This document shows, in pieces, positions 33,237-45,694 of a stretch of DNA of 64,000 nt. The notes under the pieces were generated by a model that searched no databases, had not been told where the DNA came from, and saw only the letters and a list, made by a program, of their open reading frames with translations. Made by a program: the position numbers and the translations under genes. How positions within the stretch are numbered: position 1 is the stretch's first letter; the number at the start of each line of letters is the position of its first letter. The stretch is from positions 1 through 64,000 of the forward strand of contig RPFO01001996.1 of the NCBI GenBank assembly GCA_009746045.1, given 5' to 3'. Source of the DNA: Mesostigma viride (taxonomy: Eukaryota > Streptophyta > Mesostigmatophyceae > Mesostigmatales > Mesostigmataceae).

Positions 33237-33795
33237 GTAAGCGTAAGCGTAACCTAAGCGTAAGCAAGGGTAAGCGTAAGCGTAACCGTAGGAGAGGGAG
33301 GGCGTAAGCGTAAGCGTAAGCGTAAGCGTAAGCGTAAGCGTAAGCGTAAGCGTAAGCGTAAGCGTAAGCGTAAGCGTAAGCGTAAGCGTAAGCGTAAGCG
33401 TAAGCGTAAGCGTAAGCGTAAGCGTAAGCGTAAGCGTAAGCGTAAGCGTAAGCGTAAGCGTAAGCGTAAGCGTAAGCGTAAGCGTAAGCGTAAGCGTAAG
33501 CGTAAGCGTAAGCGTAAGCGTAAGCGTAAGCGTAAGCGTAAGCGTAAGCGTAAGCGTAAGCGTAAGCGTAAGCGTAAGCGTAAGCGTAAGCGTAAGCGTA
33601 AGCGTAAGCGTAAGCGTAAGCGTAAGCGTAAGCGTAAGCGTAAGCGTAAGCGTAAGCGTAAGCGTAAGCGTAAGCGTAAGCGTAAGCGTAAGCGTAAGCG
33701 TAAGCGTAAGCGTAAGCGTAAGCGTAAGCGTAAGCGTAACCGTAAGCGTAAGCGTAACCGTAAGCGTAACCGTAAGCGTAAGCGTAACCGTAAGA
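33237..33795. repeat. TAAGCG hexanucleotide array, copy 2
   Basis: The same hexamer as at 1-376, with a mixed first part (TAACCTAAGCG, a purine interruption near 33290) and about 70 clean units. The TAACCG variants at its right end reproduce the pattern at 320-376, which anchors the alignment of the two repeat blocks at an offset of about 33.4 kb. Confidence 0.95.
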
Positions 33796-34538
<743 letters not shown>

Positions 34539-34654
34539 CCCCAGGCACACCTGGATTTGTACTACAGCACAAGTACAAATTGATTTTTTTCAACTTTGTT
34601 ATTTTGTACCTCTCTTAGGTCCAAAGGTAGGAGGTAAGTGTCTCATCATGTTTT

Positions 34655-34990
34655 GACACCGTTGCACCGTTGCACCGTTGCACCGTTGCACCGTTGCACC
34701 ATAAAACTACCATTTTATGATTTTGTATGGTGTCATGAGGTAACATAACGTCCAATACTAATGTTATAATGTCCACAAGCACTGCCTAAAGTGGGGTGCC
34801 ACTGTGCCACCGTTGCACCGTTGCACCGTTGCACCGTTGCACCATAAAACTACCATTTTATGATTTTGTATGGTGTCACGAGGTAACATAACGTCCAATA
34901 CTAATGTTATGTTGCCCACAAGCACTGCCCAACGTGGGATGCCACTGTGCCACCGTGCCACCGTGCCACCGTGCCACCGTGCCACCGTGA
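34655..34990. repeat. CCGTTGCA octamer runs within a 150-bp duplication
   Basis: CCGTTGCA repeats 4-5 times at about 34660 and again at about 34807, each followed by the same block (CATAAAACTACCATTTTATG to ACAAGCACTGCC). A third run uses CCGTGCCA (34945-34988). The same octamers recur at 38.7-38.9 kb and 41.6-42.9 kb. Confidence 0.85.
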
Positions 34991-35225
34991 CATGTCTTGA
35001 CACACACATTAATCCGAAAACCCATTTTCTTCCCCTGGAAATTATTTGGAGAAGGAATAATGGTCAGTTTGACCTCAAATTTGGCACCAAGGTTCCTTAT
35101 CAGATATCTTATGATGCCATGTGGTCAAAAAAAATTTTGGGAGTCGGCAGCATGGTAACATGGTGACATTTGCTAGCAAAGAATACCGTATTTTCAGCAC
35201 TTTCTGGCATGTACGCATATATAAA

Positions 35226-36495
35226 GACTCCAAATGAACTCAGTTGGGCCTGGGACTTTGCACATGTTCTAAACACATCCCATGCAGCATGCCCACAAAG
35301 TTGCAGGCTGGTTGGATGACAAATAGGTGACAAATGCTAGCATAAATACCCCCAAAATGCAGTTTTTCATGGTTTTTCAAGGGTTTTATCACACATATGC
35401 ATACATAATGACTCCAAATGAACTCAGTTGGGCCTGGGACTTTGCACATGTTCTAAACACATCCCATGCAGCATGCCCACAAAGTTGCAGGCTGGTTGGA
35501 TGACAAATAGGTGACAAATGCTAGCATAAATACCCCCAAAATGCAGTTTTTCATGGTTTTTCAAGGGTTTTATCACACATATGCATACATAATGACTCCA
35601 AATGAACTCAGTTGGGCCTGGGACTTTGCACATGTTCTAAACACATCCCATGCAGCATGCCCACAAAGTTGCAGGCTGGTTGGATGACAAATAGGTGACT
35701 GATGTAGCATAAATACCCCAAAATGCAGTTTTTCATGGTTTTTCAAGGGTTTTATCACACATATGCATACATAATGACTCCAAATGAACTCAGTTGGGCC
35801 TGGGACTTTGCACATGCTCTAAACACATCCCATGCAGCATGCCTACAAAGTTGCAGGCTGGTTGGATGACAAATAGGTGACAAATGCTAGCATAAATACC
35901 CCAAGAATGCAGTTTTTCATGGTTTTTCAAGGGTTTTATCACACATATGCATACATAATGACACCAATAGAGCTCAGTTGGAGCTGGAACTTTGCACATG
36001 TTCTAAACACATCCCATGCAGCATGCCCACAAAGTTGCAGGCTGGTTGGATGACACTAGGTGACAAATGCTAGCATAAATACCCCCAAATGCAGTTTTTC
36101 ATGGTTTTTCAAGGGTTTTATCACACATATGCATACATAATGACTCCAAATGAACTCAGTTGGAGCTGGGACTTTGCACATGTTCTAAACACATCCCATG
36201 CAGCATGCCCACAAAGTTGCAGGCTGGTTGGATGACAAATAGGTGACAAATGCTAGCATAAATACCCCAAGAATGCAGTTTTTCTTGGTTTTCCAAGGGT
36301 TTTATCACACATATGCATACATAATGACACCAATAGAGCTCAGTTGGAGCTGGAACTTTGCACATGTTCTAAACACATCCCATGCAGCATGCCCACAAAG
36401 TTGCAGGCTGGTTGGATGACAAAATGGTGACTGATGGTAGCGAACCCCCCCCCAAATGCAGTTTTTCTTGGTTTTCCAAGGTTTCCAACACATGG
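35226..36495. repeat. 184-bp satellite, about 7 units
   Basis: Units start with ACTCCAAATGAACTCAGTTG at 35228, 35411 and 35595 and continue to about 36490, with period about 184 bp. The first units are nearly identical; the last two differ (ACACCAATAGAGCTCAG, TTTTTCTTGG). Repeated 69-codon minus frames (CKVPGPTEFIWSHY) are by-products with no conserved start or stop logic. Confidence 0.92.
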
Positions 36496-36857
36496 GTGCC
36501 TATATCAATGAACTCAGTCAAGCCTAGAAATTTGCACAGCTCATAAAAACATCTATGTTAACTGCCCACAAGAAATTCAGACTGTTTGCATGACAAATAG
36601 GTGACAGATGCTAGCAAACATAGCACAAAAATGGCAGTTCCTAGTAATTGTTTTTCGTGGGTTTCATCCCATAGTTGAATGTCAACCATTCCAGTTTGGG
36701 ATATATAGTCAGGTTCCCAACAACACATCTAGATGATATATTATGTGATATTGCAGGAAGGCAGACTTAGGGGCACACGCCCATGATACAACGTCAACAT
36801 GTACATCAACAACACACACGTAACTTAGCTAATCATCATAATAAAAAGCACACCTTC
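36496..36857. other. Unique spacer inside the 8.5-kb element
   Basis: About 360 bp that starts as a decayed 184-bp unit (GAACTCAGTCAAGCC, CTGCCCACAAGAAATTC) and becomes unrelated sequence. No gene, RNA or regulatory site was seen. Confidence 0.5.
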
Positions 36858-37235
<378 letters not shown>

Positions 37236-38562
37236 CCACACCATCCAAGGCTGCCTGCCTCCTGTGTGTCTTCCAGGTCCAGACCAGCCTGACCTGGTAG
37301 TGTCGTCAGCTTGCGAGCGTTCCCACGTGCCTACCTATGTGGCTGGCAACATGCGTAAACCCATTCATGCATGCGTGCATGCACGCATGCGACCATATTT
37401 GAACATATCTGTCCAGGCCTGCCAAAACATGACCATGCAAAGATACACGCAAACTAGCGTACCAGCGGCAAGCATGTGTGCAAATATAAACGGCTGTTCG
37501 CCTGCCCCTCTGCCTGCACTTCATCCTGCCTGTCAGTATGTCTGCCGACACAGGATGCAGGAGGGAGGCCGCCTTCCACAGGCTAATCCCACCAAGGAAA
37601 TGAAATAAAGCGCATGAAAGCAAAGCAACCAACAGCAAGAGGCAAAAGGTTACATAGATGAATGCCACATGCAAGACGTATGGACAACATGACAGTCAAG
37701 GCGCCATAATACCCTGAGCATCCATAACATTGACGCAGTCAGGTGCGGCAATTTATCAATGCAGGTGTTTGCGGCCGTCGAATCCACGGCAGCGGTGCCA
37801 GACGGAAGGACAGCACACATCCTAGGTCCCGCAAAGAATTTCTTCAGCGGCCACCGACAGCACCGGAAAATAAAATTCCAGCAAGAAACGCAACAAATAA
37901 TAACAAACCCTGACTAGACCTCCATTTTCAACCACCCTATCACCCTAAACCAGAACTGCGGCTCACCAGATGCTCCGGAGGTCAAGCAGTATCCAGTTTT
38001 CACTTACGCACGTTTCCGCAGTATTCTCACGGCATTCCCATCGGCAGCTACCTCGGTCCGCCCCAAAAATGCTGTACGATGGAGCCCATGGATGTATCCC
38101 GCATTCGACGCCTTTTTGAAGTGATCGCGTCACGTAGGCAGCTGTAGGCACACGATTCACACGATTCCGGATAGCCCAGTTTTTCATTCTTTGATCATCG
38201 CAATCGGTCGCTATATGCATGACTCCAACCTCAGCGTGGAGCGATGCAGACTGAGAAATGTAGCAATTATACACATAAGCACGAGATTTTTTCACAGATT
38301 TCTTTCTGAAACGATTGTTTTCGCAGCAAGAATGGGAAATGCCGTCTCCATAGCTCCACGAGCTGACGACCTCGCCATCATACTAATGAAGTGAGTTGCA
38401 TGTACTAATTACTCGCGTCGTTAGTGCTTTCGGATCGGATTTGGTCGGGTACGAATTGTCACTAATCAGTATCACCAGATTTCTCGGGTAAACCGTACTA
38501 ATGAACCGAAAATTGTCGCTAATTGAGGTGCCGAAATCACTAAGGAAGTGAGCTGACCCTGT
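37236..38562. other. Non-repetitive stretch with no supported gene
   Basis: About 1.3 kb of mixed composition. The best frames (37264-37608 +, 37306-37674 -, 37963-38295 -) lack recognisable domains, show no splice logic and overlap each other on opposite strands. I report nothing functional here. Confidence 0.5.
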
Positions 38563-39058
38563 AAAGACCAAATGGTGGTGGCACGGAGTACAAAATTAAT
38601 GGTGGTGGCACGCCGCCATTGTTGTTGTTGTTGTTGTGTCCCACGCCGCACACAGGTGGAGTACAATTTGGTGGTGGCACGGTGTGCCGGTGCAACGGTG
38701 CAACGGTGCAACGGTGCAACGGTGCAACGGCCAGTGATTGGCCCGTTGCTGATTTTCTGATATGCAGCCTAGTAAAAATTGGCCGCAAATCTTGTGCCCA
38801 CGTGCGACCGGACGAATTTGCGGCCAATTTTTATTAGGCTGCATGTCAGCAAATCAGCAACGGGCCAATCACTGGCCGTTGCACCGTTGCACCGTTGCAC
38901 CGTTGCACCGTTGCACCGTTGCACCGTTGCACCGGCACACCGTGCCACCACCAAATTGTACTCCACCGGTGTGCGGCGTGGGACACAACAACAACAACAA
39001 CAATGGCGGCGTGCCACCACCATTAATTTTATACTCCGTGCCACCACCATTTGGTCTT
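38563..39058. repeat. 496-bp foldback palindrome with octamer runs in each arm
   Basis: The left arm starts AAGACCAAATGGTGGTGGCA and its reverse complement ends the element at 39058. Each arm carries a GTT/AAC run, a run of GCAACGGT octamers (5 left, about 7 right) and GGCCGCAAAT next to a spacer of about 25 bp near 38795-38820. The perfect mirrored order indicates a foldback element; unequal octamer counts show slippage after formation. No clear target duplication flanks it. Confidence 0.9.
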
Positions 39059-40660
39059 CACATGTAGGGGATATCGGACAGCACCAGCGCTGTGTATTTT
39101 GTTTACTCATGTCGTGTGCTCAACCAGCCATCCTTTATTTCCCTATGATGCATGTTTGCGGAATTCTGGCAACCTGCCATGTGGCACATGGCCAAACTCC
39201 TCAATGTCAGGGGTGCGAGGGGTTGTTTGTCAAGAGGATAGACACACGCACATGCTCAACAACTCTTGCTCCAATGCCACTGCCACTAACCCAGAAACTC
39301 GGGCACAACCACGCACGATCGCTAAGCTGCTAGCCAGAATCGCAGTCCTCGCCAAAGTGAGGGATGGGGCACCAGCTAGTTAGGCAGTCTGGTGGCTGAG
39401 GACGAGCAGGAGTTGAATGACATTTCTGAAGCAAGTAGTCACGGATGGCTTGGAGAAACATGGTGAAGCATGCAAGGGCGTGCATCTCATGCTGACAAGG
39501 GCCAGAGCAAGAGCATGAGCACAAGGCACGTGCCTGTGAAGAGGCCATTGGCCTTGCACTATCTGTTGAAGACAACTGCGGTATGGTGGCCAAGCGGCTC
39601 ACCGGGGTTGTGCAGTGGCTTCTTCATGCTAGGTATGATGGCGGCCAAGTGCAGTCCTTTGGTGGCACATTTCAAGCCGGCAACCTCGAGGTAGCAACTG
39701 AGCAGTGTATGAGCTGTCTGGCTATGCACCACAGCGCTGGCTGAGGAGATCTAGTCCAACTTGGAAGCTGCATCGCCAGCAACGTGAACCCCTATAACAG
39801 AGACAGGGACATGGGGACATCCATGGTGATGCAGAGGACCATGTGTGGCAACCTTAGTCAGGCGGGCCGGTTGCCAAGGGATGTGCTGCTACCGAATCAA
39901 GGCGCACAAAACACATCGCAGCCATGCCGACCGCCAAGATGCCTGGCATGATTAGATTACTACATTGCCAAGCTGAGTTTGCGACTACCGTGCATGCTGT
40001 GGGTTTGAACTGATCATGCTAGCGAACGTGACAGCTGGCAGTTCTTATCAAAGAGACAACCAGCGCAGGCCAGAAATCGGGAGAATCCGGACCATGGTAG
40101 CTCGAGCCTGCCGTTATCTTTTCCGCGTTTTCGAGTCGTTCAGGATGATGAAGATGAATGGTGATGGAAATGTGTATCCTTGTGCATTGAAATTATGGCT
40201 GGCTTACGTGTGGAGCGACTAGATGACCTAGACGGTGGGGCCGGAAACAGCATGCTTGATCAGGGCGTGTGTTTCTAGCCTAGCTGGCCGGGAGTGTCTA
40301 GTGGTGAGCACCATTGCTGCGATCGCTCTCCCACCATTTACGAGGAAATACCCGCAAATGGAAAACCACTGAAAAGGTCTAGCTAGTTCTTATGTCTAGT
40401 TCTTATGTCTAACAAGCCCCTACTTGAAAATTGCCTGAGCATGGCCACATGCACATATATACAGCCATGTCTAGCCACTGTTCATATTCATATATCTTTG
40501 TCTATGTGTCACAAAAGTTGTGTTATATTATCTGTGCAAGGTCTGAACAGTTAGCAACACAGTTGGTGGGAGTTGGCCATACCGTTACAAAAGAACTTTG
40601 TCATCCAAGGTTGAGTGATTAGCTGGAAACTGGCAGGTGTTGCATGGACCAGTGAACCCA
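39059..40660. other. Non-repetitive stretch with no supported gene
   Basis: About 1.6 kb without tandem structure. Short frames occur on both strands (for example 39330-39602 -, 39470-39694 +), but none has a domain, a partner exon or a plausible codon pattern. ATG-rich runs near 40140 (GATGATGAAGATGAATGG) are local only. Confidence 0.5.
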
Positions 40661-41190
40661 ATGACACTTGATGGACCTGAATTAAGTTTTGTGCAATGTC
40701 TGAAATGATGATGATTAACATGCGCGCTTGTTTTCAGCCTCAACTGAGCACACCTGGCATGGGAAACTGCACTTGGAAATGTGGCGGAAATGCAAAAATC
40801 GCACATTTTTTCTCACATTTGGTAGCGAGCTGTCAATGAATGAAGTACAACGGACCTGAATTTTTGTGCAATGTCTACAATAATGATATTTAATATGCTT
40901 GCAAGTTTCCAGCCCCAACTGAGCACATCTTGTATGAAAACTGTCATGAAATGTGTCTAAAAAACGCGAAAAACGCACATTTTTGCTAGCATTTGGTGGC
41001 ATTTTGTTACCAAATACAGTACGATGGACCTGATTTTTTGTGCCATGTCTACATTTATGATGTGCAATGTGATTGCAAATTTCCAGCCTCGACTGAACAC
41101 ACCTTCTATGGAAACTGCAATGAGATGTGGTGAAACAGTGCGTTTTTGCTAGCATTTGGTGGCAGTTTGTCACCAAATGAGGTCAGATGA
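40660..41190. repeat. Degenerate tandem repeat, about 175-bp period, 3 units
   Basis: GATGGACCTGA-type starts at about 40670, 40852 and 41023 are followed by TTTTGTGCAATGTCT, then GCAAGTTTCCAGCC and CAACTGAGCACAC. The units are clearly diverged, so this is an old duplication. A short non-repetitive stretch (41190-41460) follows with nothing notable. Confidence 0.75.
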
Positions 41191-41460
41191 CCATGGGACC
41201 TGGTGCACAGTTGGTAGACATGAGCATTAGCCTACCTGCAAATAGCCAGGCCAGGAGCTCTTTATTTGCATACTAAGTGGTATTTGTTTATATTAAAATC
41301 TGGAAAGTTGCTAAAAATAGACATGCCAAAAATAGACCAACCGATGTCGGAAAATTCTGGAAAGTCAAATTCCTTCTACTGGTGTCCTGGACATGCTGCC
41401 TACCAATATCTAGCATGTTTGGACTCAATTTGCTCCATGTAGGGCTTATAAGGGCATTTT

Positions 41461-42895
41461 TTGGCACTTTCATACCGTTGTGGAGGTGGCACGGTGGCAC
41501 GGTGGCATGGTGGCTCCATGGATAACAATTGCATGTGCAAAGGTGTGTTCTGATCAGGCACTCCGCAAAGGTGAAAACCATTTGCGTTCAGTGCCGGGCC
41601 GCGGAAAACGCGGAAAAACGGAAAGGTGTGTGTTTATATGCAATTTGAGGTGCAACGGTGCAACGGTGCAACGGTGCCACGGTGCCACGGTGGCACGGTG
41701 GCACGATGCCACGATGCAACGGTGTCATGAGCATGTCTAGGTAACCCTTGCATGACCCAAATGTTACCCTTGATAAATCCCAATGGATAACCATTGTATG
41801 TGCAAATATGTGTACGTGTTTATATGCAACTTTTGAGGTGGCACAGTGGCACGGTGGCACGCTGGCACGATGCCACGGTGCCATGGTGTCATGAGCATCT
41901 AGGTAACCCTTGCATGACCCATCCACCTACATAAAACCCATGGATAACAATTGCATGTGCAAAGGTGTGTGTTTATATGCAATTTGAGGTGCAACGGTGC
42001 AACGGTGCAACGGTGCAACGGTGCCACGGTGCCACGGTGGCACGTGGCACGATGCCACGATGCAACGGTGTCATGAGCATGTCTAGGTAACCCTTGCATG
42101 ACCCATTACCCTTGATAAATCCCAATGGATAACCATTGTATGTGCAAAGGTGTGTGTTTATATGCAATTTGAGGTGCAACGGTGCAACGGTGCAACGGTG
42201 CCACGGTGCCACGGTGGCACGGTGGCACGATGCCACGATGCAACGGTGTCATGAGCATGTCTAGGTAACCCTTGCATGACCCAAATGTTACCCTTGATAA
42301 ATCCCAATGGATAACCATTGTATGTGCAAATATGTGTACGTGTTTATATGCAACTTTTGAGGTGGCACAGTGGCACGGTGGCACGCTGGCACGATGCCAC
42401 GGTGCCATGGTGTCATGAGCATCTAGGTAACCCTTGCATGACCCATCCACCTACATAAAACCCATGGATAACAATTGCATGTGCAAAGGTGTGTGTTTAT
42501 ATGCAATTTGAGGTGCAACGGTGCAACGGTGCAACGGTGCAACGGTGCCACGGTGCCACGGTGGCACGTGGCACGATGCCACGATGCAACGGTGTCATGA
42601 GCATGTCTAGGTAACCCTTGCATGACCCATTACCCTTGATAAATCCCAATGGATAACCATTGTATGTGCAAAGGTGTGTGTTTATATGCAATTTGAGGTG
42701 CAACGGTGCAACGGTGCAACGGTGCAACGGCGCCACGGTGGCACGGTGTCATGAGCATCTAGGTAACCCTTGCATGACCCATCCACCTACATAAATCCCA
42801 TGGATAACAATTGCATGTGCAAAGGTGTGTGCATATATGCAATTTGAGGTGCAACGGTGCAACGGTGCAACGGTGCAACGGTGCCACGGCCGCCG
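41461..42895. repeat. GCAACGGT/GGCACGGT octamer arrays in a 522-bp higher-order repeat
   Basis: Blocks of octamers (GTGCAACG, GTGCCACG, GTGGCACG) alternate with TAGGTAACCCTTGCATGACC and TGGATAACCATTGTATGTGC. The segment around 41758 recurs at about 42280, giving a period near 522 bp, and further partial copies run to 42895. Frames here are repeat by-products. Confidence 0.9.
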
Positions 42896-43009
42896 CCGAA
42901 CTTTTTTTTCCTCAAAGACTTTAGTTGAAACTTTAAATGCATGAAAATGCAACTTTCAAAACTGAAGTACAATTTGAAAAATGTAGTACAATTCCAGGTG
43001 TGCATGGGG

Positions 43010-43287
43010 AGGGAGAGGGAGAGGGAGAGGGAGAGGGAGAGGGAGAGGGAGAGGGAGAGGGAGAGGGAGAGGGAGAGGGAGAGGGAGAGGGAGAGGGAGA
43101 GGGAGAGGGAGAGGGAGAGGGAGAGGGAGAGGGAGAGGGAGAGGGAGAGGGAGAGGGAGAGGGAGAGGGAGAGGGAGAGGGAGAGGGAGAGGGAGAGGGA
43201 GAGGGAGAGGGAGAGGGAGAGGGAGAGGGAGAGGGAGAGGGAGAGGGAGAGGGAGAGGGAGAGGGAGAGGGAGAGGGAGAGGGAGGG
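43010..43287. repeat. Purine tract of copy 2, part right of the 8.5-kb insertion
   Basis: A clean GAGGGA run of about 45 units ends in GGGTTTAGCCACATCG, the same junction as at 961-975 in copy 1. Its uniformity compared with the mixed tract on the far side of the insertion suggests recent expansion. Confidence 0.95.
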
Positions 43288-44222
43288 TTTAGCCACATCG
43301 TGTTTTGTTCTTGGATTGATGACGCACCGCACGCAACGCTCGTGACCTGCACCCGCAGGCGAAAAAGAACAAACCACAATGATAGCATGGTTGTGAGTGA
43401 CAATTGACGACATCACGCTACAAGGAGCATGACGCAAAAGGGATTAAAAATCGGCATGAAAAACCTGGTGAAAAATAAGAGGGAGAGGGGGGGAGAGGGA
43501 GAGGGAGAGAGAGTCGTCGTTCAGGAAGCCGTCATGACGCAAAATGGGATGAATACTCAACATGACAGGTGAAAAAACATGAGAAAAACAACGTACATAA
43601 AATCCCGCAACTCACTCTTGTTGTTGCTGATGCTGCTGTCGTTGTTCTTGTTGTCAGGCCCGTTGTTCTTGATTTCCAAAGAAGAAAGCCGTGAAGCTGC
43701 TCGTACGCAACGACCGTGACCTGCACCCGCAGGCGAAAAAGAACGAACCACAATGATAGTATTGTTGTGAGTGACAATTGACGACATCACGCTACAAAGA
43801 GCATGACGCAAAAGGGATTTAAAATCGGCATGAAAAACCTGGTGAAAAATAAGAGGGAGAGGGGGGGAGAGGGAGAGGGAGAGAGAGTCGTCGTTCAGGA
43901 AGCCGTCATGACGCAAAATGGGATGAATACTCAACATGCCAGGTGAAAAAAAATTAGGAAAACCACGTACGTAAAATCCCGCAACTCACTCTTGTTGTTG
44001 CTGATGCTGCTGTCGTTGTTGTTGTTGTCAGGCCCGTTGTTCTTGATTTCCAAAGAAGAAAGCCGTGAAGCTGCTCGTACGCATTATGGGGGCTGCACCC
44101 GCAGGCGAAAAAGAACGTGGACCACAGTCGGTCACTGGACGTGCGGTGGCGGGCGTGGTGGGCGCATCCGGCGGTGCGCGCCTGCAAAACACCGCATCAA
44201 TTACCTGGGCGGGCAGGGTGCG
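43288..44222. repeat. Segment A copy 2 (366-bp tandem duplication)
   Basis: Counterpart of 966-1974 with the same motifs in the same order. Differences are small: for example, TTTCCAAAGAAGAAAGCC is kept at about 43672 where copy 1 has TTTAATGATGTAAGTG. No gene. Confidence 0.9.
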
Positions 44223-44970
44223 CACCTTCCAAAGTCCCTGGTGTGTGTCAGTGCAGCGTCGACATGGCATGCGTGGAGGATATTTGCGTACGTACGACGA
44301 ATCATGTGAAACGACTGGTCCAACCTGAAAATTTTTAAATTTTTTCCGTGTCCAGTAACGGTCCTAGGTTGCACCCGCGGGCCGTTCCGACAGCTGTACA
44401 GAAAAGATCACAAAGATACGCCGCGCAACGACGCCTGTGCCCGGCAAATCATTTGTGAGCCCGGAACTGAACAGTCACTGCAAATGTCGAGTATTTATTG
44501 CTCCAACCCCACAAAAAAGCGTTCCGGACCTGTTCGAAGCGAAGAGCACTGACAGGGATCGGACCCGAGCCAGATTTGTGTGCGGACCATGATGGCTGGC
44601 CTCCCTCACTCCGCAACCTCACTCTGGACGCAGGTTCGAATCCTGTCAGTGCTATTCGCTTCGAACAGTTCCGGAACGCTTTTTTTGGGGGGTGGAGCAA
44701 TAGATTTTCGACGTTTGTAGTGACTGTTCAGTTCCCGACTCACATTTGCCGGGCACTGGCGTCATTCCGCGGCGTATCTTTCTGATCTATTCTGTACAGC
44801 TGCCGGAACGGCGCGCGGGTGCAACCTAGGACCGTTACTGGACACGGCAAAAATTCAAAATTTTTCAGGTTGGACCAGTCGTTTCAGATGATTCGTCGTA
44901 CGTACGCAAATATCCTCCACGCATGCCATGTCGACGCTGCACTGACACACACCAGGGACTTTGGAAGGTG
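44223..44970. repeat. Foldback palindrome, copy 2 (more complete)
   Basis: The arms extend to CACCTTCCAAAGTCCCTGG at the left and its reverse complement at the right, roughly 350 bp each. They include GTCGACATGGCATGC and TACGTACGACGAATCAT. Copy 1 lacks the right outer part of about 215 bp. The flank after 44970 has an A-rich run (45040-45090). Confidence 0.9.
44633..44643 (+). other. Perfect tRNA B-box-like sequence in foldback
   Basis: GGTTCGAATCC matches the Pol III B-box consensus, set in GCAGGTTCGAATCCTGTCAGTGC, which resembles the T-arm of eukaryotic tRNA-Ser/Leu. GATGGCTGGCC about 42 bases upstream is a weak A-box candidate. AGCACTG and CAGTGCT pair as an acceptor-like stem, but 109 bases separate the outer ends and no cloverleaf forms, so a tRNA-derived SINE relic is more likely than a tRNA gene. 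Confidence 0.35.
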
Positions 44971-45694
44971 CCGTAAGAATTGTCTTGCGAAATGAAAGCT
45001 TAGCCGTATGCACTGTTCTGAAAAATCTGATTTGTAAAAATGGAGAAAAAAAAAAAAAAGGGAAAAAAACTAAAAAAAAAGAACCCTGAAAACTGACAAA
45101 AATGCCTTTGCACCAATAGGAGTCGACACTGCGTGTTCAGACTCCAAGTACTCGGGCACCCACACCTGCCGGGGGAGTACATTGTAATGCTATTCACTAG
45201 AACAGTTCCGGATGTAGCGTTAGTGATGATGTTGTACAATATATTCCAATCACGTTTGTCAGAGTGTGCGTTTTTCCGACATGTAGGGCAGGTTGTACAA
45301 CATTCTGTGCGCCAACCATGTGTACTACATGTATCGATTAGTATCACTACATGTATATTCCGTCATGATCGCAGGATTAGTAACTACTGGGCTACATGTT
45401 AGTGTACCCTTACTAGGCTACTATGTAGAACCTTCAGAACCTGATTCTACCTTCCAAAATTCTAATTATGCGCCATGGATCAGTTCTGAAATGTAGAACG
45501 AGCCTACGTGGAGGGCATGACATCAGTCCAGCTGGCACCGCCGCGCACCATGACCGAGGGAACACGCCGTCACGTGCATGTAATGCAATGTTTGGAGACG
45601 ACGGGCATGCATGCATGGTTAATTTTTGGCGGCGAATATTTTCCGCGCCAAAAAAATTCCGCGGTACCCTCCGTACCGTGAAAAGTGGGTGCAC
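44971..45694. other. Non-coding flank between foldback and arm, copy 2
   Basis: Matches 2556-3157 from about 45105 on; 44971-45104 is present only in this copy. No gene seen. Confidence 0.6.

Noticed and set aside
37264-38295. Frames of 110-122 codons in the 8.5-kb element
   Set aside because: They overlap on opposite strands, have no domain or splice sites, and begin inside microsatellite flanks.
44533-44660. tRNA gene in the foldback
   Set aside because: Only a B box and a 7-bp outer stem can be seen. The length (109 bases) and missing D and anticodon arms exclude a normal tRNA.
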